Below are positions 1-8,445 of a stretch of DNA of 46,406 nucleotides, piece after piece. The notes below the pieces were generated by a model. The model searched no databases. It was not told where the DNA came from and was given only the letters and a program-made list of their open reading frames with translations. The translations under genes and the position numbers were made by a program. Origin of the DNA: JALCOL01 sp022649665 (GTDB lineage Bacteria; Bacillota; Bacilli; Lactobacillales; Enterococcaceae); the NCBI GenBank assembly GCA_030372335.1, contig JAUDCW010000018.1; one strand, 5' to 3'. The first letter of the stretch is position 1. Each line of letters begins with the position of its first letter.

Positions 1-64
1 TTTGTTTTCTTTTTGATTTGAATGACTCAAAAGCAGCGGATTTTTTAGAATTATTAGTATTTAT

Positions 65-138
65 GCGCCCATAGCTCAATTGGATAGAGTGCTTGACTAC
101 GGATCAAGAGGTTGAGGGTTCGACTCCTTCTGGGCGCG
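65..138 (+). tRNA. tRNA-Arg (anticodon ACG)
   Basis: A full cloverleaf can be drawn. The seven-base acceptor stem at 65-71 pairs with 131-137, and the discriminator base is G138. The anticodon stem CTTGA/TCAAG frames a loop containing ACG, which is decoded as arginine after A34 is modified to inosine. The T arm carries GGTTCGA-type bases. CCA is not encoded. It is the first of three tRNA genes spaced by 7-8 bases, so they are probably one transcript; the window may start inside a longer tRNA cluster. Confidence 0.95.
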
Positions 139-145
139 TTTTTTT

Positions 146-219
146 CGGGAAGTAGCTCAGCTTGGTAGAGTACCTGGTTTGGGACCAGGGTGTCGCAGGT
201 TCGAATCCTGTCTTCCCGA
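146..219 (+). tRNA. tRNA-Pro (anticodon TGG)
   Basis: The acceptor stem CGGGAAG at 146-152 pairs with CTTCCCG at 212-218, with discriminator A219. The anticodon stem CCTGG/CCAGG encloses a loop with TGG, which reads proline codons. The T arm GGTTCGAATCC is intact. No CCA is encoded. It sits 7 bases after tRNA-Arg and 8 before tRNA-Gly. Confidence 0.95.
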
Positions 220-227
220 TCCAAAAT

Positions 228-299
228 GCGGAAGTAGTTCAGGGGTAGAACATCACCTTGCCAAGGTGGGGGTCGCGGGTTCGAATCCCGTCTTCCGCT
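228..299 (+). tRNA. tRNA-Gly (anticodon GCC)
   Basis: The acceptor stem GCGGAAG at 228-234 pairs with CTTCCGC at 292-298, with discriminator T299. The anticodon stem CACCT/AGGTG surrounds a loop with GCC, which reads glycine codons. It is the last tRNA of the cluster. A T-rich stretch follows (310-325), but I see no clear hairpin terminator. Confidence 0.95.
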
Positions 300-334
300 T
301 TTACAATGGAATTTTTTATTTTTTTGGCTGAAAA

Positions 335-348
335 TGAAAACGCTTTAT
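335..348 (+). promoter_or_regulatory. Putative cre (CcpA) site upstream of the nucleotidase gene
   Basis: TGAAAACGCTTTAT matches the catabolite-responsive element consensus TGWAARCGYTWNCW at 13 of 14 positions; only the C at position 13 is missing. It lies 46 bases before the ATG of the secreted nucleotidase, which suggests carbon-source control. I could not resolve the -35 and -10 boxes, so activation versus repression cannot be judged. Confidence 0.55.
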
Positions 349-393
349 TTTTTAGTAAAACGTTTTTATTAATATGAATAAGGAGGAAACATA

Positions 394-2922
394 ATGAAGG
401 TAGTTCATGGAGGAGGCTTGAAAAAGAGGAACGGAATTCTTCTTTTTGGGGCAACAGTTTTGGCTGGCTTTTGTCTCTTTTCAGCGAATGAGGTAGGTGC
501 TGAGTCGCAGAACGTAACGATGATTGGTACGTCAGATGTCCACGGGAATTTATGGGATTACTCCTATGAAGATGGCAAACCTGCCGATTTGGGGCTGGCT
601 CGTGTTGCAACAGTTGTCAAAGATGCAAGAGCACAAAATGGCACTGGAACTGTCGTGATCGACAACGGCGACATGATGCAAGGAACGATTCTGACGGACG
701 ATATCTACAACCTCGGCAAAGGGAAAAATGGCACGATCCATCCGATGATCTATGGGATGAACTTGATTGGCTACGACTCAATGACTTTGGGGAATCATGA
801 ATTCAACTTTGGTCAAGACATGATCAAGCAAGCACAAAAAGATGCGAAATTCCCGATCCTTTCAGCAAATACTTATTACAATGAAAAAGCCGGTGCAGAA
901 CTTTCCGGTAAAAATTTTGTTGGCAACGTAACGGTCAAAACGCTCGATAATGGAGTAAAAGTCGGGATTTTGGGAATGACAGTTCCGCAAATTCCGCTTT
1001 GGGATGGTCCGCGTGTTACTGACTTGACCTTTAATCCGCTTGTTTCTGAAGCACAGAAGTGGGTCAAAGTACTGAAAGACGAGCAAAAAGTCGATATCGT
1101 GATCGCGTCGATCCATGACGGCTTGGATAATACGTTCAAAGGCGCCGGAGCACGCAATGTGATTGAACAAGTGCCGGAAATCGATGCCTTTTTGATCGGC
1201 CACGATCATAAAACGATTGCTGAAAGTATCAAAGATAAAAACGGCAAAGCAAAACCGGTTGTTGCACCGAAAGATACCGGCTCGCAGATCTGCAAGATCG
1301 AGTTTAAAATGGATAAAGCAGCAGACGGCAGCTGGACGATCGCACAAGCTGCTCCAAGTATCATTGAAGCAAAAACGGTAGCGGGCGATCAAGATTTCAA
1401 AGCAGCAACGAAAAAATATCATGAAGAAGTGGAAAGCTACATCTCTACACCGATCGGTGAAGCATCTGGCGACTTCTTGCCAAAACAAGAAGTTCCGGGA
1501 ATTCCTGAAGCACAGCTTCAACCGACTGCGATGCTTTCTTTGATCCATAATGTTCAGCGGAAAGTGACCGGCGCGGATCTCAGTGCGGCCGCACTCTTCA
1601 AGGAAAGTTCGAATTTGCCGAAAGGCGAGATCACTTATGCAAATATGTTTGATCTGTACAAATATCCGAATACTTTGGTAAGTGTGCCGATCACCGGTGA
1701 GAAACTGCTGGCTTATATGGAAAAACAAGCAGAGTATTATCAGCAGACCGCCCCTGGGGACATGACGATCGCTTTCAGCCCCGGAACGCGGATCTACAAC
1801 TATGATACGCTCAGCGGTGTGAACTATAAGATCGATATCTCACAACCAGCTGGCTCGCGGATCAAAGATGCATCGATCAACGGAAAAGCAATCGATCCGA
1901 AGCATGAATACTCGATCGCTGTCAACAACTACCGCTACAGTGGGATGGTATCATCCGGCTATATCGACGGATCAAAACCGTATCTTTACAATAGCGATCC
2001 AACAACTTTGCGGACAGAGATCGCCAATTATGTTGAAAAACAAAAAGTGATCGACCCAGAAAAAGAAATCGAACGCAATTGGGAAATCATCGGGTTTGAC
2101 AAATCCAACGAATGGCGTCCCCTCGTGATCTCGCTTCTTCAAGCAGGGGTCATCAAAACGGAATATTCAGCTGATGGCAGAACACCAAACGTGAAAAAGA
2201 TCAACATCAATGATCTGCTGAAAGAAAATAAAATTCCGGCAGGCTGGGCAACAGTCAACGACGGAAAAGATAAAATGTATGTGACGAAAGATATCCAATT
2301 AGCGAAGAATTGGCAAAATCTTGACGGCCAGTGGTATCACTTCGATCAAAAGGGAATCATGTCCAAAGGCTGGCTCGATCTCGGCGGGACTTGGTACTAC
2401 TTGAATCAAGAAGGACAAATGCAGACTGGTTGGCAAAATGTCAACAACACTTGGTATTATCTTGGCGAAGCCAATGATGGTGTGATGAAGACCGGTTGGC
2501 AAAAGATCAACAACACTTGGTACTATTTTGACAATAGCGGTGCAATGAAAACTGGCTGGCAACAAGTTGGCGCTTCTTGGTACTATCTCGGCGAAGCGAA
2601 TGACGGATCGATGAAGACTGGTTGGCAAAAGGTCGGCAACGCTTGGTACTACTTTGACAACAGCGGTTCGATGGCGACTGGCTGGCGCAAAGTCGGCAAC
2701 ACATGGTACTTCATGAATCCGAGCGGGGCAATGGCAACGGGCTGGCTCAATCTTCACGGCACTTGGTATCTTCTGGATGCAAGCGGCGCGATGAAGACCG
2801 GCTGGCAGCTTGTCGGACCAACTTGGTATTACTTTGACAATAGTGGTGCGATGGTGAACAAAACACGTTCGATCAATGGCACTACCTACCGCTTCGACGC
2901 TTCCGGCGCCTGGATCGGCTGA
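394..2922 (+). CDS. Secreted 5'-nucleotidase / 2',3'-cyclic phosphodiesterase with C-terminal choline-binding-type repeats
   Basis: The 842-residue product starts with a signal peptide (about residues 1-37). It then carries a calcineurin-like metallophosphoesterase domain with all metal motifs: SDVHGN near residue 48, DNGDMMQG near 90, GNHEF near 133 and GHDH near 269. The 5'-nucleotidase C-terminal substrate domain follows (about 350-570). Members of this family hydrolyse nucleotide monophosphates or 2',3'-cyclic nucleotides outside the cell, which allows nucleoside and phosphate scavenging. From about residue 638 to the end there are roughly ten aromatic repeats of the choline/glucan-binding type (cores such as TGWQ and TWYYF) in place of an LPXTG anchor. 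The ATG is chosen because AGGAGG lies 7 bases upstream. It is a single gene with its own terminator. The exact substrate is not readable from sequence. Confidence 0.88.
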   Translation: MKVVHGGGLKKRNGILLFGATVLAGFCLFSANEVGAESQNVTMIGTSDVHGNLWDYSYEDGKPADLGLARVATVVKDARAQNGTGTVVIDNGDMMQGTILTDDIYNLGKGKNGTIHPMIYGMNLIGYDSMTLGNHEFNFGQDMIKQAQKDAKFPILSANTYYNEKAGAELSGKNFVGNVTVKTLDNGVKVGILGMTVPQIPLWDGPRVTDLTFNPLVSEAQKWVKVLKDEQKVDIVIASIHDGLDNTFKGAGARNVIEQVPEIDAFLIGHDHKTIAESIKDKNGKAKPVVAPKDTGSQICKIEFKMDKAADGSWTIAQAAPSIIEAKTVAGDQDFKAATKKYHEEVESYISTPIGEASGDFLPKQEVPGIPEAQLQPTAMLSLIHNVQRKVTGADLSAAALFKESSNLPKGEITYANMFDLYKYPNTLVSVPITGEKLLAYMEKQAEYYQQTAPGDMTIAFSPGTRIYNYDTLSGVNYKIDISQPAGSRIKDASINGKAIDPKHEYSIAVNNYRYSGMVSSGYIDGSKPYLYNSDPTTLRTEIANYVEKQKVIDPEKEIERNWEIIGFDKSNEWRPLVISLLQAGVIKTEYSADGRTPNVKKININDLLKENKIPAGWATVNDGKDKMYVTKDIQLAKNWQNLDGQWYHFDQKGIMSKGWLDLGGTWYYLNQEGQMQTGWQNVNNTWYYLGEANDGVMKTGWQKINNTWYYFDNSGAMKTGWQQVGASWYYLGEANDGSMKTGWQKVGNAWYYFDNSGSMATGWRKVGNTWYFMNPSGAMATGWLNLHGTWYLLDASGAMKTGWQLVGPTWYYFDNSGAMVNKTRSINGTTYRFDASGAWIG
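2305..2915 (+). repeat. Tandem cell-wall-binding repeats inside the nucleotidase gene
   Basis: About ten in-frame repeats of roughly 60-69 bases encode units with a TGWQ core, a TWYYF core and a following SGAMKTG core. Two units carry a six-residue insertion (GEANDG) that lengthens them. The repeats resemble the CW_binding/choline-binding family. They are diverged at DNA level, so they are old rather than a recent expansion. Confidence 0.8.
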
Positions 2923-2943
2923 TCAACGAACTGTTTGACTTTT

Positions 2944-2984
2944 AAAGATGAGATGCTTATAATTGAGCATCTCATCTTTTTGTT
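2944..2984 (+). terminator. Intrinsic terminator after the nucleotidase gene
   Basis: Perfect 14-bp arms, AAAGATGAGATGCT (2944-2957) and its complement (2966-2979), with an 8-base loop and a T run. It separates the nucleotidase gene from ctsR. Confidence 0.9.
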
Positions 2985-3030
2985 ATGCTGAAGATCAAAC
3001 AAAAACCTTTTAAAATGGGGAATACTTAGG

Positions 3031-3056
3031 TATAATAAAGGTCAGTAATAGTCAAA
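3031..3056 (+). promoter_or_regulatory. ctsR promoter with CtsR operator
   Basis: A perfect -10 TATAAT lies at 3031-3036; the -35 (TTTTAA, 3008-3013) is weak. Just after it, GGTCAGT-AAT-AGTCAAA (3040-3056) matches the CtsR heptad tandem repeat (GGTCAAA-NAN-GGTCAAA) at 11 of 14 heptad positions. The operator covers the expected transcription start, as fits autorepression of the heat-shock operon. Confidence 0.75.
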
Positions 3057-3069
3057 GGGATGATGCGGA

Positions 3070-3537
3070 TTGAATAATCGGAATACATCAGACATCATTG
3101 AGGCCTATCTGAAAAAAATCCTTGAATCCGAGAATATCATCGAAATCAGGCGAGCAGAAATGGCGAGTCAATTCAATGTTGTCCCTTCACAGATCAATTA
3201 TGTGATCAAGACGCGCTTTACTTTGGCACAAGGTTATCAAGTCGAAAGCAAGCGCGGCGGCGGCGGTTACATTCGGATCGCCAAGATCCGCTTGAACAAC
3301 AAGTACCAGCTGCTGGAACAATTAGCAGAGCTCATAGGAACACATTTGTCGGAAAAAGAAGCATTGAGCATCGTACAAAAAATATATGATGAAAAGCTTC
3401 TGACGAAAGAAGAAGGGAATATTATCCTAGCGGCAGTTTCCCGCAATGTATTGAGCGGATTTGCCGATGAGGAAAGTATTCGCGCACGGATCATTTTAGG
3501 GATTTTAGAACGACTCAGCTACCAAGAAAGGGAGTGA
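3070..3537 (+). CDS. ctsR: Class III heat-shock repressor CtsR
   Basis: A 155-residue DNA-binding repressor of clp genes. The N-terminal half holds the helix-turn-helix, followed by the glycine-rich wing RGGGGYIRI (about residues 59-67) that contacts DNA and senses heat in this family. The C-terminal half is the dimer domain. The start is TTG, with AAAGGGA 9 bases upstream. It is the first gene of a two-gene operon with clpC. The mcsA and mcsB genes found between them in Bacillus are absent, as is usual in Lactobacillales, so release of repression cannot depend on an McsB encoded here. Length fits the family. Confidence 0.95.
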   Translation: MNNRNTSDIIEAYLKKILESENIIEIRRAEMASQFNVVPSQINYVIKTRFTLAQGYQVESKRGGGGYIRIAKIRLNNKYQLLEQLAELIGTHLSEKEALSIVQKIYDEKLLTKEEGNIILAAVSRNVLSGFADEESIRARIILGILERLSYQERE

Positions 3538-3542
3538 CCCTT

Positions 3543-6032
3543 ATGGATGAATTGTTTTCAGATAAAGCAAAGATGGTGCTCGCTTTGGCGCAGGAACAGG
3601 CAAAGGCCTTTCACCATCAAGCGGTTAGTTCTGAACATATTTTATTGGCGCTCGTGATGGAGCCGCAAGGAATCGGGGGAAAAACGATTCGCCAAATGAA
3701 CGGAACCGAAGCAGATATTCGCGAAGAGATCGAACAAATGACAGGATATGGAACGGTCAAAGGATATCCGAAAGGGGCTTACTTGCCGTATTCGCCGCGT
3801 GCCAAGCAGATTTTTGCTTATGCAGGCGATGAAGCGAAACGTTTGGGTGCGAAAAGTATCGGGACCGAGCATATCCTTTTAGGGCTTTTGCGCGACGAAG
3901 ATATTTTAGCAGCACGTATTTTAAGCAATATCGGTTTGAGTTTGCCGAAGATCCGCCAAGCGTTGCTGAAAAAAATCGGCGTCAATGAATCGAACACGAT
4001 GCGCACTAAAAATAAAGCGCAGGAGAAAAATAATGCTGAAGGAACACCGATCCTGGACTCTTTGGCACGCGACTTGACCCAGTTGGCGCGTGAAGACCGG
4101 ATGGATCCGGTCGTCGGGCGGACGAATGAAGTCAAACGGCTGATCCAGATTTTGAGCCGCCGGACGAAAAATAACCCAGTGCTTGTCGGTGAGCCGGGTG
4201 TCGGGAAAACGGCGATCGCAGAAGGATTAGCACAACGGATCATCCGCGGTGAAGTTCCCGATGACATGCGCGAAAAACGGCTGATGATGCTTGACATGGG
4301 TTCGCTCGTTGCGGGCACGAAGTATCGCGGTGAATTTGAAGATCGGCTGAAAAAGATCGTTGATGAAATCTATCGCGATGGGCAGGTCATTTTATTTATC
4401 GATGAATTGCATACGCTGATCGGAGCCGGCGGAGCAGAAGGAGCGATCGATGCTTCCAATATTTTGAAACCGGCGTTAGCACGCGGGGAACTTCAAACGA
4501 TCGGGGCAACGACACTCGACGAGTATCAAAAATATATCGAAAAAGATTCTGCGCTGGAACGGCGTTTTGCGAAGATCCAAGTCGATGAACCGACGGCTGA
4601 TGAAGCGGTCGAGATCTTAAAGGGCTTGCGTCCGCGTTATGAAGACTTCCATAAAGTCGAGATCACGGATGATGCGATCGAACAAGCGGTCCAGCTTTCG
4701 GTCCGCTACATCAATTCGCGGCAATTGCCGGATAAAGCGATCGATCTGATCGATGAATCTGCGGCAAAAGTCCGGCTGGATCAAGCCGATGAACCAATCG
4801 CGATCCGCGAGCTGCGCCAAGAAGTCAGCGATACGACCAAAGCAAAAGAAGATGCGATCCATAATCAAGATTTTGACACCGCAGCACAATTGCGGCTGAC
4901 AGAACAAAAGCTCAATGTGAAGCTGCAGAATCGTTTGGAAAAAGAAGCGCAAAAGAGCGACCGCTATCCGCGGAAAGTGACTTCAGAAGATGTCGCAGCT
5001 GTCGTTTCCCAATGGACTGGGATTCCGCTGCAGCAACTGGAAAAACATGAAACGGAACGCCTCTTAGAACTTGAAAAACTGCTTCATCAGCGCGTCGTCG
5101 GCCAAGACAAAGCGGTCAGCGCGATCGCGCGGGCGATCCGCCGGGCACGCAGCGGCTTGAAAGATCCAAACCGGCCGATCGGCTCCTTCATGTTTTTAGG
5201 ACCGACGGGTGTCGGCAAAACCGAGCTTGCCAAAGCGCTCGCTGAAGCAGTATTTGGCAGCGAAGACAACTTGATCCGGGTCGACATGAGCGAGTATATG
5301 GAAAAATTCAGTACGAGCCGTTTGATCGGTTCGCCTCCTGGATACGTCGGTTATGATGAAGGCGGCCAGTTGACGGAAAAAGTGCGGCAAAAACCTTATT
5401 CTGTTATTTTGCTGGATGAAGTTGAAAAAGCGCATCCAGATGTCTTCAATATTTTGCTGCAAGTCTTGGATGACGGCTTCTTGAATGATTCGAAAGGACG
5501 CCGAGTCGATTTCCGCAATACGATCTTGATCATGACGTCCAATATCGGCGCTCAAGCGGTCCGCGAAGAGAAGAATGTTGGTTTCAACGTGAAGAAGCTT
5601 TCGGAAGATTACGATGCAATGCGCAAACGTATTTTGGAAGAATTGAAGAAAGCTTTTCGTCCTGAATTTCTTAACCGGATCGACGAAACGGTCGTCTTCC
5701 GTTCGCTGGATAAAGAAGAACTGCATCAGATCGTGCGCTTGATGAGTAAAGAAATCGTCAAACGGCTGAAAGAGCAGAATATCCAAGTCAAGATCACGCC
5801 GGCCGCGATCGATGTGATCGGCAAAGCTGGTTTCGATCCAGAATACGGGGCACGGCCGATCCGCCGCGCACTCCAAAAAGAGATCGAGGATCGTCTGAGC
5901 GAAGCGCTTTTGTCCGGCCAGCTTTCCTTTGGTGAAAGTGTCACGATCGGCGCTTCAAAAGGCAAGATCACGCTAAACGTCAAAAGAGTAAAAGAAAATC
6001 GAGAACAGCCGAAAGAACTGTTAACAACTTGA
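3543..6032 (+). CDS. clpC: ATP-dependent Clp protease ATPase subunit ClpC
   Basis: An 829-residue Hsp100 unfoldase that feeds proteins to ClpP. In order: double Clp N-domain (about 1-145); AAA1 with Walker A GEPGVGKT near 217 and Walker B ILFIDE near 283; UVR-type middle segment near 440; AAA2 with Walker A GPTGVGKT near 553; ClpP-docking tripeptide VGF near 679; C-terminal D2-small domain. The ATG at 3543 is preferred over GTG at 3534 because AAGGGAG lies 8 bases before it and ClpC proteins begin MDELF. It starts 5 bases after ctsR and would share its CtsR-repressed promoter. Confidence 0.97.
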   Translation: MDELFSDKAKMVLALAQEQAKAFHHQAVSSEHILLALVMEPQGIGGKTIRQMNGTEADIREEIEQMTGYGTVKGYPKGAYLPYSPRAKQIFAYAGDEAKRLGAKSIGTEHILLGLLRDEDILAARILSNIGLSLPKIRQALLKKIGVNESNTMRTKNKAQEKNNAEGTPILDSLARDLTQLAREDRMDPVVGRTNEVKRLIQILSRRTKNNPVLVGEPGVGKTAIAEGLAQRIIRGEVPDDMREKRLMMLDMGSLVAGTKYRGEFEDRLKKIVDEIYRDGQVILFIDELHTLIGAGGAEGAIDASNILKPALARGELQTIGATTLDEYQKYIEKDSALERRFAKIQVDEPTADEAVEILKGLRPRYEDFHKVEITDDAIEQAVQLSVRYINSRQLPDKAIDLIDESAAKVRLDQADEPIAIRELRQEVSDTTKAKEDAIHNQDFDTAAQLRLTEQKLNVKLQNRLEKEAQKSDRYPRKVTSEDVAAVVSQWTGIPLQQLEKHETERLLELEKLLHQRVVGQDKAVSAIARAIRRARSGLKDPNRPIGSFMFLGPTGVGKTELAKALAEAVFGSEDNLIRVDMSEYMEKFSTSRLIGSPPGYVGYDEGGQLTEKVRQKPYSVILLDEVEKAHPDVFNILLQVLDDGFLNDSKGRRVDFRNTILIMTSNIGAQAVREEKNVGFNVKKLSEDYDAMRKRILEELKKAFRPEFLNRIDETVVFRSLDKEELHQIVRLMSKEIVKRLKEQNIQVKITPAAIDVIGKAGFDPEYGARPIRRALQKEIEDRLSEALLSGQLSFGESVTIGASKGKITLNVKRVKENREQPKELLTT

Positions 6033-6045
6033 TGGATTTCCATCT

Positions 6046-6082
6046 GAGCATCGCGAGGAAACTTGCGATGCTCTTTCTTTTG
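6046..6082 (+). terminator. Intrinsic terminator after clpC
   Basis: GAGCATCGC (6046-6054) pairs with GCGATGCTC (6065-6073), followed by TTTCTTTT. Confidence 0.88.
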
Positions 6083-6176
6083 GTGTTTTTCTCACAAGCC
6101 GCCGTCTTTCAATGGCTACTTCACTATGATAAGATAAAATGGCGAAGCCGCTGATGGCGGAATACCATTGATATAA

Positions 6177-6238
6177 AAGAAGCTGCTTTTGAAACGCCGT
6201 TTATGCGGAAACAGGGGATGTGACAGCATTTCAAGCCC
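6177..6238 (+). repeat. Copy A of a dispersed intergenic repeat
   Basis: AAGAAGCTGCT (6177-6187), GCCGTTTAT (6196-6204) and GTGACAG (6220-6226) recur in the same order and nearly the same spacing at 41923-41969. A weaker copy lies at 33663-33709. In this copy the 3' hairpin is reduced to GGGG/CCCC. The element lies in the untranslated leader of the U32 gene, directly before its AAAGGAGG ribosome site, rather than at a gene end. Confidence 0.55.
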
Positions 6239-6258
6239 CAAAGGAGGATTTTTAGCAA

Positions 6259-7182
6259 GTGTTGATTGAAATTACAGCGACAGCTGTGTCTTACGCGCAA
6301 GCCGAGGCGCTGCTGGCAGCGGGTGTCGACAATCTATATTTCGGCAGCCGTCAGTTCGGGATCCATTTAGGAAATGACTTTTCAGAAAAAGAACAGGCGG
6401 AGCTGATCCGCTTGATCCATTCATACGGAAAAAAAGCGATCATTGCGGCAAATGGCCTGCTGCATCCGGCACAAATGGCGAAACTGCCGGAGTATTTAAA
6501 ATTTTTGGCCGCTGAAAAAGCGGATGCCGTTGTTTTCGGCGATCCGGGAGCGGTGTATACTTTGCGAAGAGCGGCACCGGCGCTCCCGTTTTTTTATGAT
6601 GGCGAAACGCTGATCACTAATCCGCGCCAAATCGATTTTTGGAAAAAGCAAGGGGCAGCCGGGGTCTTTTTGGCACGTGAATTGCCGAAAGACGAACTCT
6701 TTGCAATTGCCGAAGCCGCAACGATTCCGGCGTGGCTGCAAGTGTTTGGTGCGGCAGCGATCAATCACTCGAAGCGGCATTTGCTGCGCAACTATTTTCA
6801 ATTTGTCGAAAAATCAGAAGACACAGAACAAAAGCGCGGCTGGTTCTTGGCCGAACCGGAAGACGCTGCGACTCACTATAGTATTTACGAAGATGAACAA
6901 GGCAGTTATGTATTTGCGGACAAGGATATCGATCTTTTGCCGAAACTTCCCGAACTTTTTGCGGGCGGGCTGAACCATTGGTTTTTGGACGGCCTGTATT
7001 ATCCGGCAGAAGATTTTACCGCGATCTGCGGAATTTTTACGGCAGTCAAACAACACTTGGAAGAGCATTCGCTGACAAAAACCGTGCTGCACGAAGCCGA
7101 AGAAGCACTTCAACAGCGGATCCCGCTGGGCCGTACGACAGATCTCGGTTTTTATGCGCTGGATCCCAAAGAAATCAGATAA
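6259..7182 (+). CDS. Peptidase U32 family protein, TrhP1/YrrN-like (tRNA hydroxylation)
   Basis: A 307-residue protein of the peptidase U32 family, TIM-barrel type. Its partner gene follows 9 bases later. In Bacillus subtilis the corresponding pair (yrrN-yrrO, TrhP1-TrhP2) takes part in 5-hydroxyuridine formation at the wobble base of tRNA; that role is taken from the family. This shorter member lacks the cysteine-rich U32 signature: the equivalent segment near residue 158 reads VFGAAAINHSKRHLL. It is probably the non-catalytic or accessory partner. The GTG start is chosen because AAAGGAGG ends 11 bases upstream; the TTG one codon later is a possible alternative. It is the first gene of a likely four-gene operon ending with dmkA. 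Confidence 0.82.
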   Translation: MLIEITATAVSYAQAEALLAAGVDNLYFGSRQFGIHLGNDFSEKEQAELIRLIHSYGKKAIIAANGLLHPAQMAKLPEYLKFLAAEKADAVVFGDPGAVYTLRRAAPALPFFYDGETLITNPRQIDFWKKQGAAGVFLARELPKDELFAIAEAATIPAWLQVFGAAAINHSKRHLLRNYFQFVEKSEDTEQKRGWFLAEPEDAATHYSIYEDEQGSYVFADKDIDLLPKLPELFAGGLNHWFLDGLYYPAEDFTAICGIFTAVKQHLEEHSLTKTVLHEAEEALQQRIPLGRTTDLGFYALDPKEIR

Positions 7183-7191
7183 GGTGAGAGA

Positions 7192-8433
7192 ATGAAGAAA
7201 ATAATCAAAAAGCCGGAGCTTTTAGCACCGGCTGGAACGTTGGAAAAGTTGAAGATCGCGATCGATTACGGAGCAGATGCGGTCTATATCGGCGGCCAAG
7301 GGTTCGGTCTCAGAACACGCGCCGGGAATTTTTCGTTTGAAGAAATGCAAGAAGGTGTTGCTTATGCTGAATGCCATCAAGCAAAAGTTTATGTCGCTGC
7401 GAATATGGTGACGCATGTCGATGATGAGAAGGGCGCTGATGAATTCTTCAAAAAGCTGGCGGCGATCGGGATCCACGGAGTGATCGTGAGTGATCCGGCA
7501 CTGATCGAGATCTGCCAAGAGGCGGCGCCAGCGCTTGAAGTCCATTTGTCGACCCAAGCGAGCGCAGTCAATGCCGAAACGCTGAATTTTTGGCAGGAAC
7601 TTGGCCTGAAGCGCGTTGTTTTAGGACGCGAAGTGACGATGGAAGAATTGAAGGCGATCAGCCAAAATTCAGCGGTCGATATCGAAGTCTTTATCCACGG
7701 CGCGATGTGTATTTCTTATTCGGGGCGCTGCGTGCTGTCGAATCACATGTCGCTGCGGGATGCTAACCGGGGGGGATGTTCGCAGTCCTGCCGCTGGAAA
7801 TATCAGCTTTATGATCTGGATGCGGCAGGGAACCGCCGCGACTTTTCTGGCTCGGCTGGTGAACCCTTTTCGATGAGTGCCGTTGATCTTTGCATGCTGG
7901 AACATCTGCCGGATCTGATTGAAAACGGCGCGGACAGTTTGAAGATCGAGGGCCGTATGAAGTCGATCCATTATGTTTCGACGGTCGTTAATGTGTATCG
8001 CAAAGCAATCGATACATATTTGGCTGATCCAGCTCATTATCAATTCGATCCGCACTGGCTCGATGAGATCTGGAAAGTTTCACAGCGTGAATTGTCGACC
8101 GGCTTTTATTATGCGGAGCCGACTGCCGCGGAACAGCTTTTTGGCCCGCGGCGCAAGCGGCCGACATACACATTCATCGGGGAAGTCCTAGCCTATGATG
8201 AAGCGACAAAAATCGCGACGATCCGCCAGCGGAACCATTTTTCGGTAGGAGACGCGATCGAGTTTTACGGGCCGCAGTGGCAGACGCATTTTATGCAGCA
8301 AGTGGAATGGATGGAAAATGAAGACGGCGAACGGATCGACCGGGCGCCTAATCCGATGATGCTTTTGACGATGCCGGTCACGGCTCCCGTTCGTGCAGGA
8401 GACATGATCCGCAAAAAAGGCGAACCTGCTTAA
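7192..8433 (+). CDS. Peptidase U32 family protein, TrhP2/YrrO-like (tRNA hydroxylation)
   Basis: A 413-residue U32 family protein with the full signature HGAMCISYSGRCVLS near residue 169. A second cysteine pair, GGCSQSC, follows near residue 194. In this family these cysteines are thought to bind an iron-sulfur cluster. The C-terminal part is the U32-associated beta domain. Relatives (B. subtilis YrrO/TrhP2, E. coli TrhP) are needed for prephenate-dependent tRNA uridine hydroxylation; true peptidase activity is doubtful. It follows its partner by 9 bases with GGTGAGAG as ribosome site, and precedes the reductase gene by 12 bases. Confidence 0.87.
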   Translation: MKKIIKKPELLAPAGTLEKLKIAIDYGADAVYIGGQGFGLRTRAGNFSFEEMQEGVAYAECHQAKVYVAANMVTHVDDEKGADEFFKKLAAIGIHGVIVSDPALIEICQEAAPALEVHLSTQASAVNAETLNFWQELGLKRVVLGREVTMEELKAISQNSAVDIEVFIHGAMCISYSGRCVLSNHMSLRDANRGGCSQSCRWKYQLYDLDAAGNRRDFSGSAGEPFSMSAVDLCMLEHLPDLIENGADSLKIEGRMKSIHYVSTVVNVYRKAIDTYLADPAHYQFDPHWLDEIWKVSQRELSTGFYYAEPTAAEQLFGPRRKRPTYTFIGEVLAYDEATKIATIRQRNHFSVGDAIEFYGPQWQTHFMQQVEWMENEDGERIDRAPNPMMLLTMPVTAPVRAGDMIRKKGEPA

Positions 8434-8445
8434 GGAGGAACAGCA

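Noticed and set aside
1..64. Possible partial tRNA or leader before tRNA-Arg
   Set aside because: The AT-rich sequence contains no acceptor or T-arm pairing and no clear promoter pair.
65..300. Phage or island attachment site at the tRNA cluster
   Set aside because: No integrase, no duplicated tRNA 3' end and no foreign-looking genes follow; the next genes are ordinary chromosomal ones.
862..1728. Long open frame (288 codons) on the minus strand inside the nucleotidase gene
   Set aside because: It lies opposite a clear coding sequence with intact motifs, has no ribosome site and gives a protein with no recognisable family features.
2305..2915. Regular repeats as a possible CRISPR array
   Set aside because: The repeats are in-frame, diverged and encode aromatic cell-wall-binding units; there are no identical repeats with unique spacers and no cas genes.
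6033..6258. Riboswitch or T-box in the leader of the U32 operon
   Set aside because: No T-box sequence, specifier loop or known aptamer core is visible. The recognisable part is explained by the dispersed repeat.
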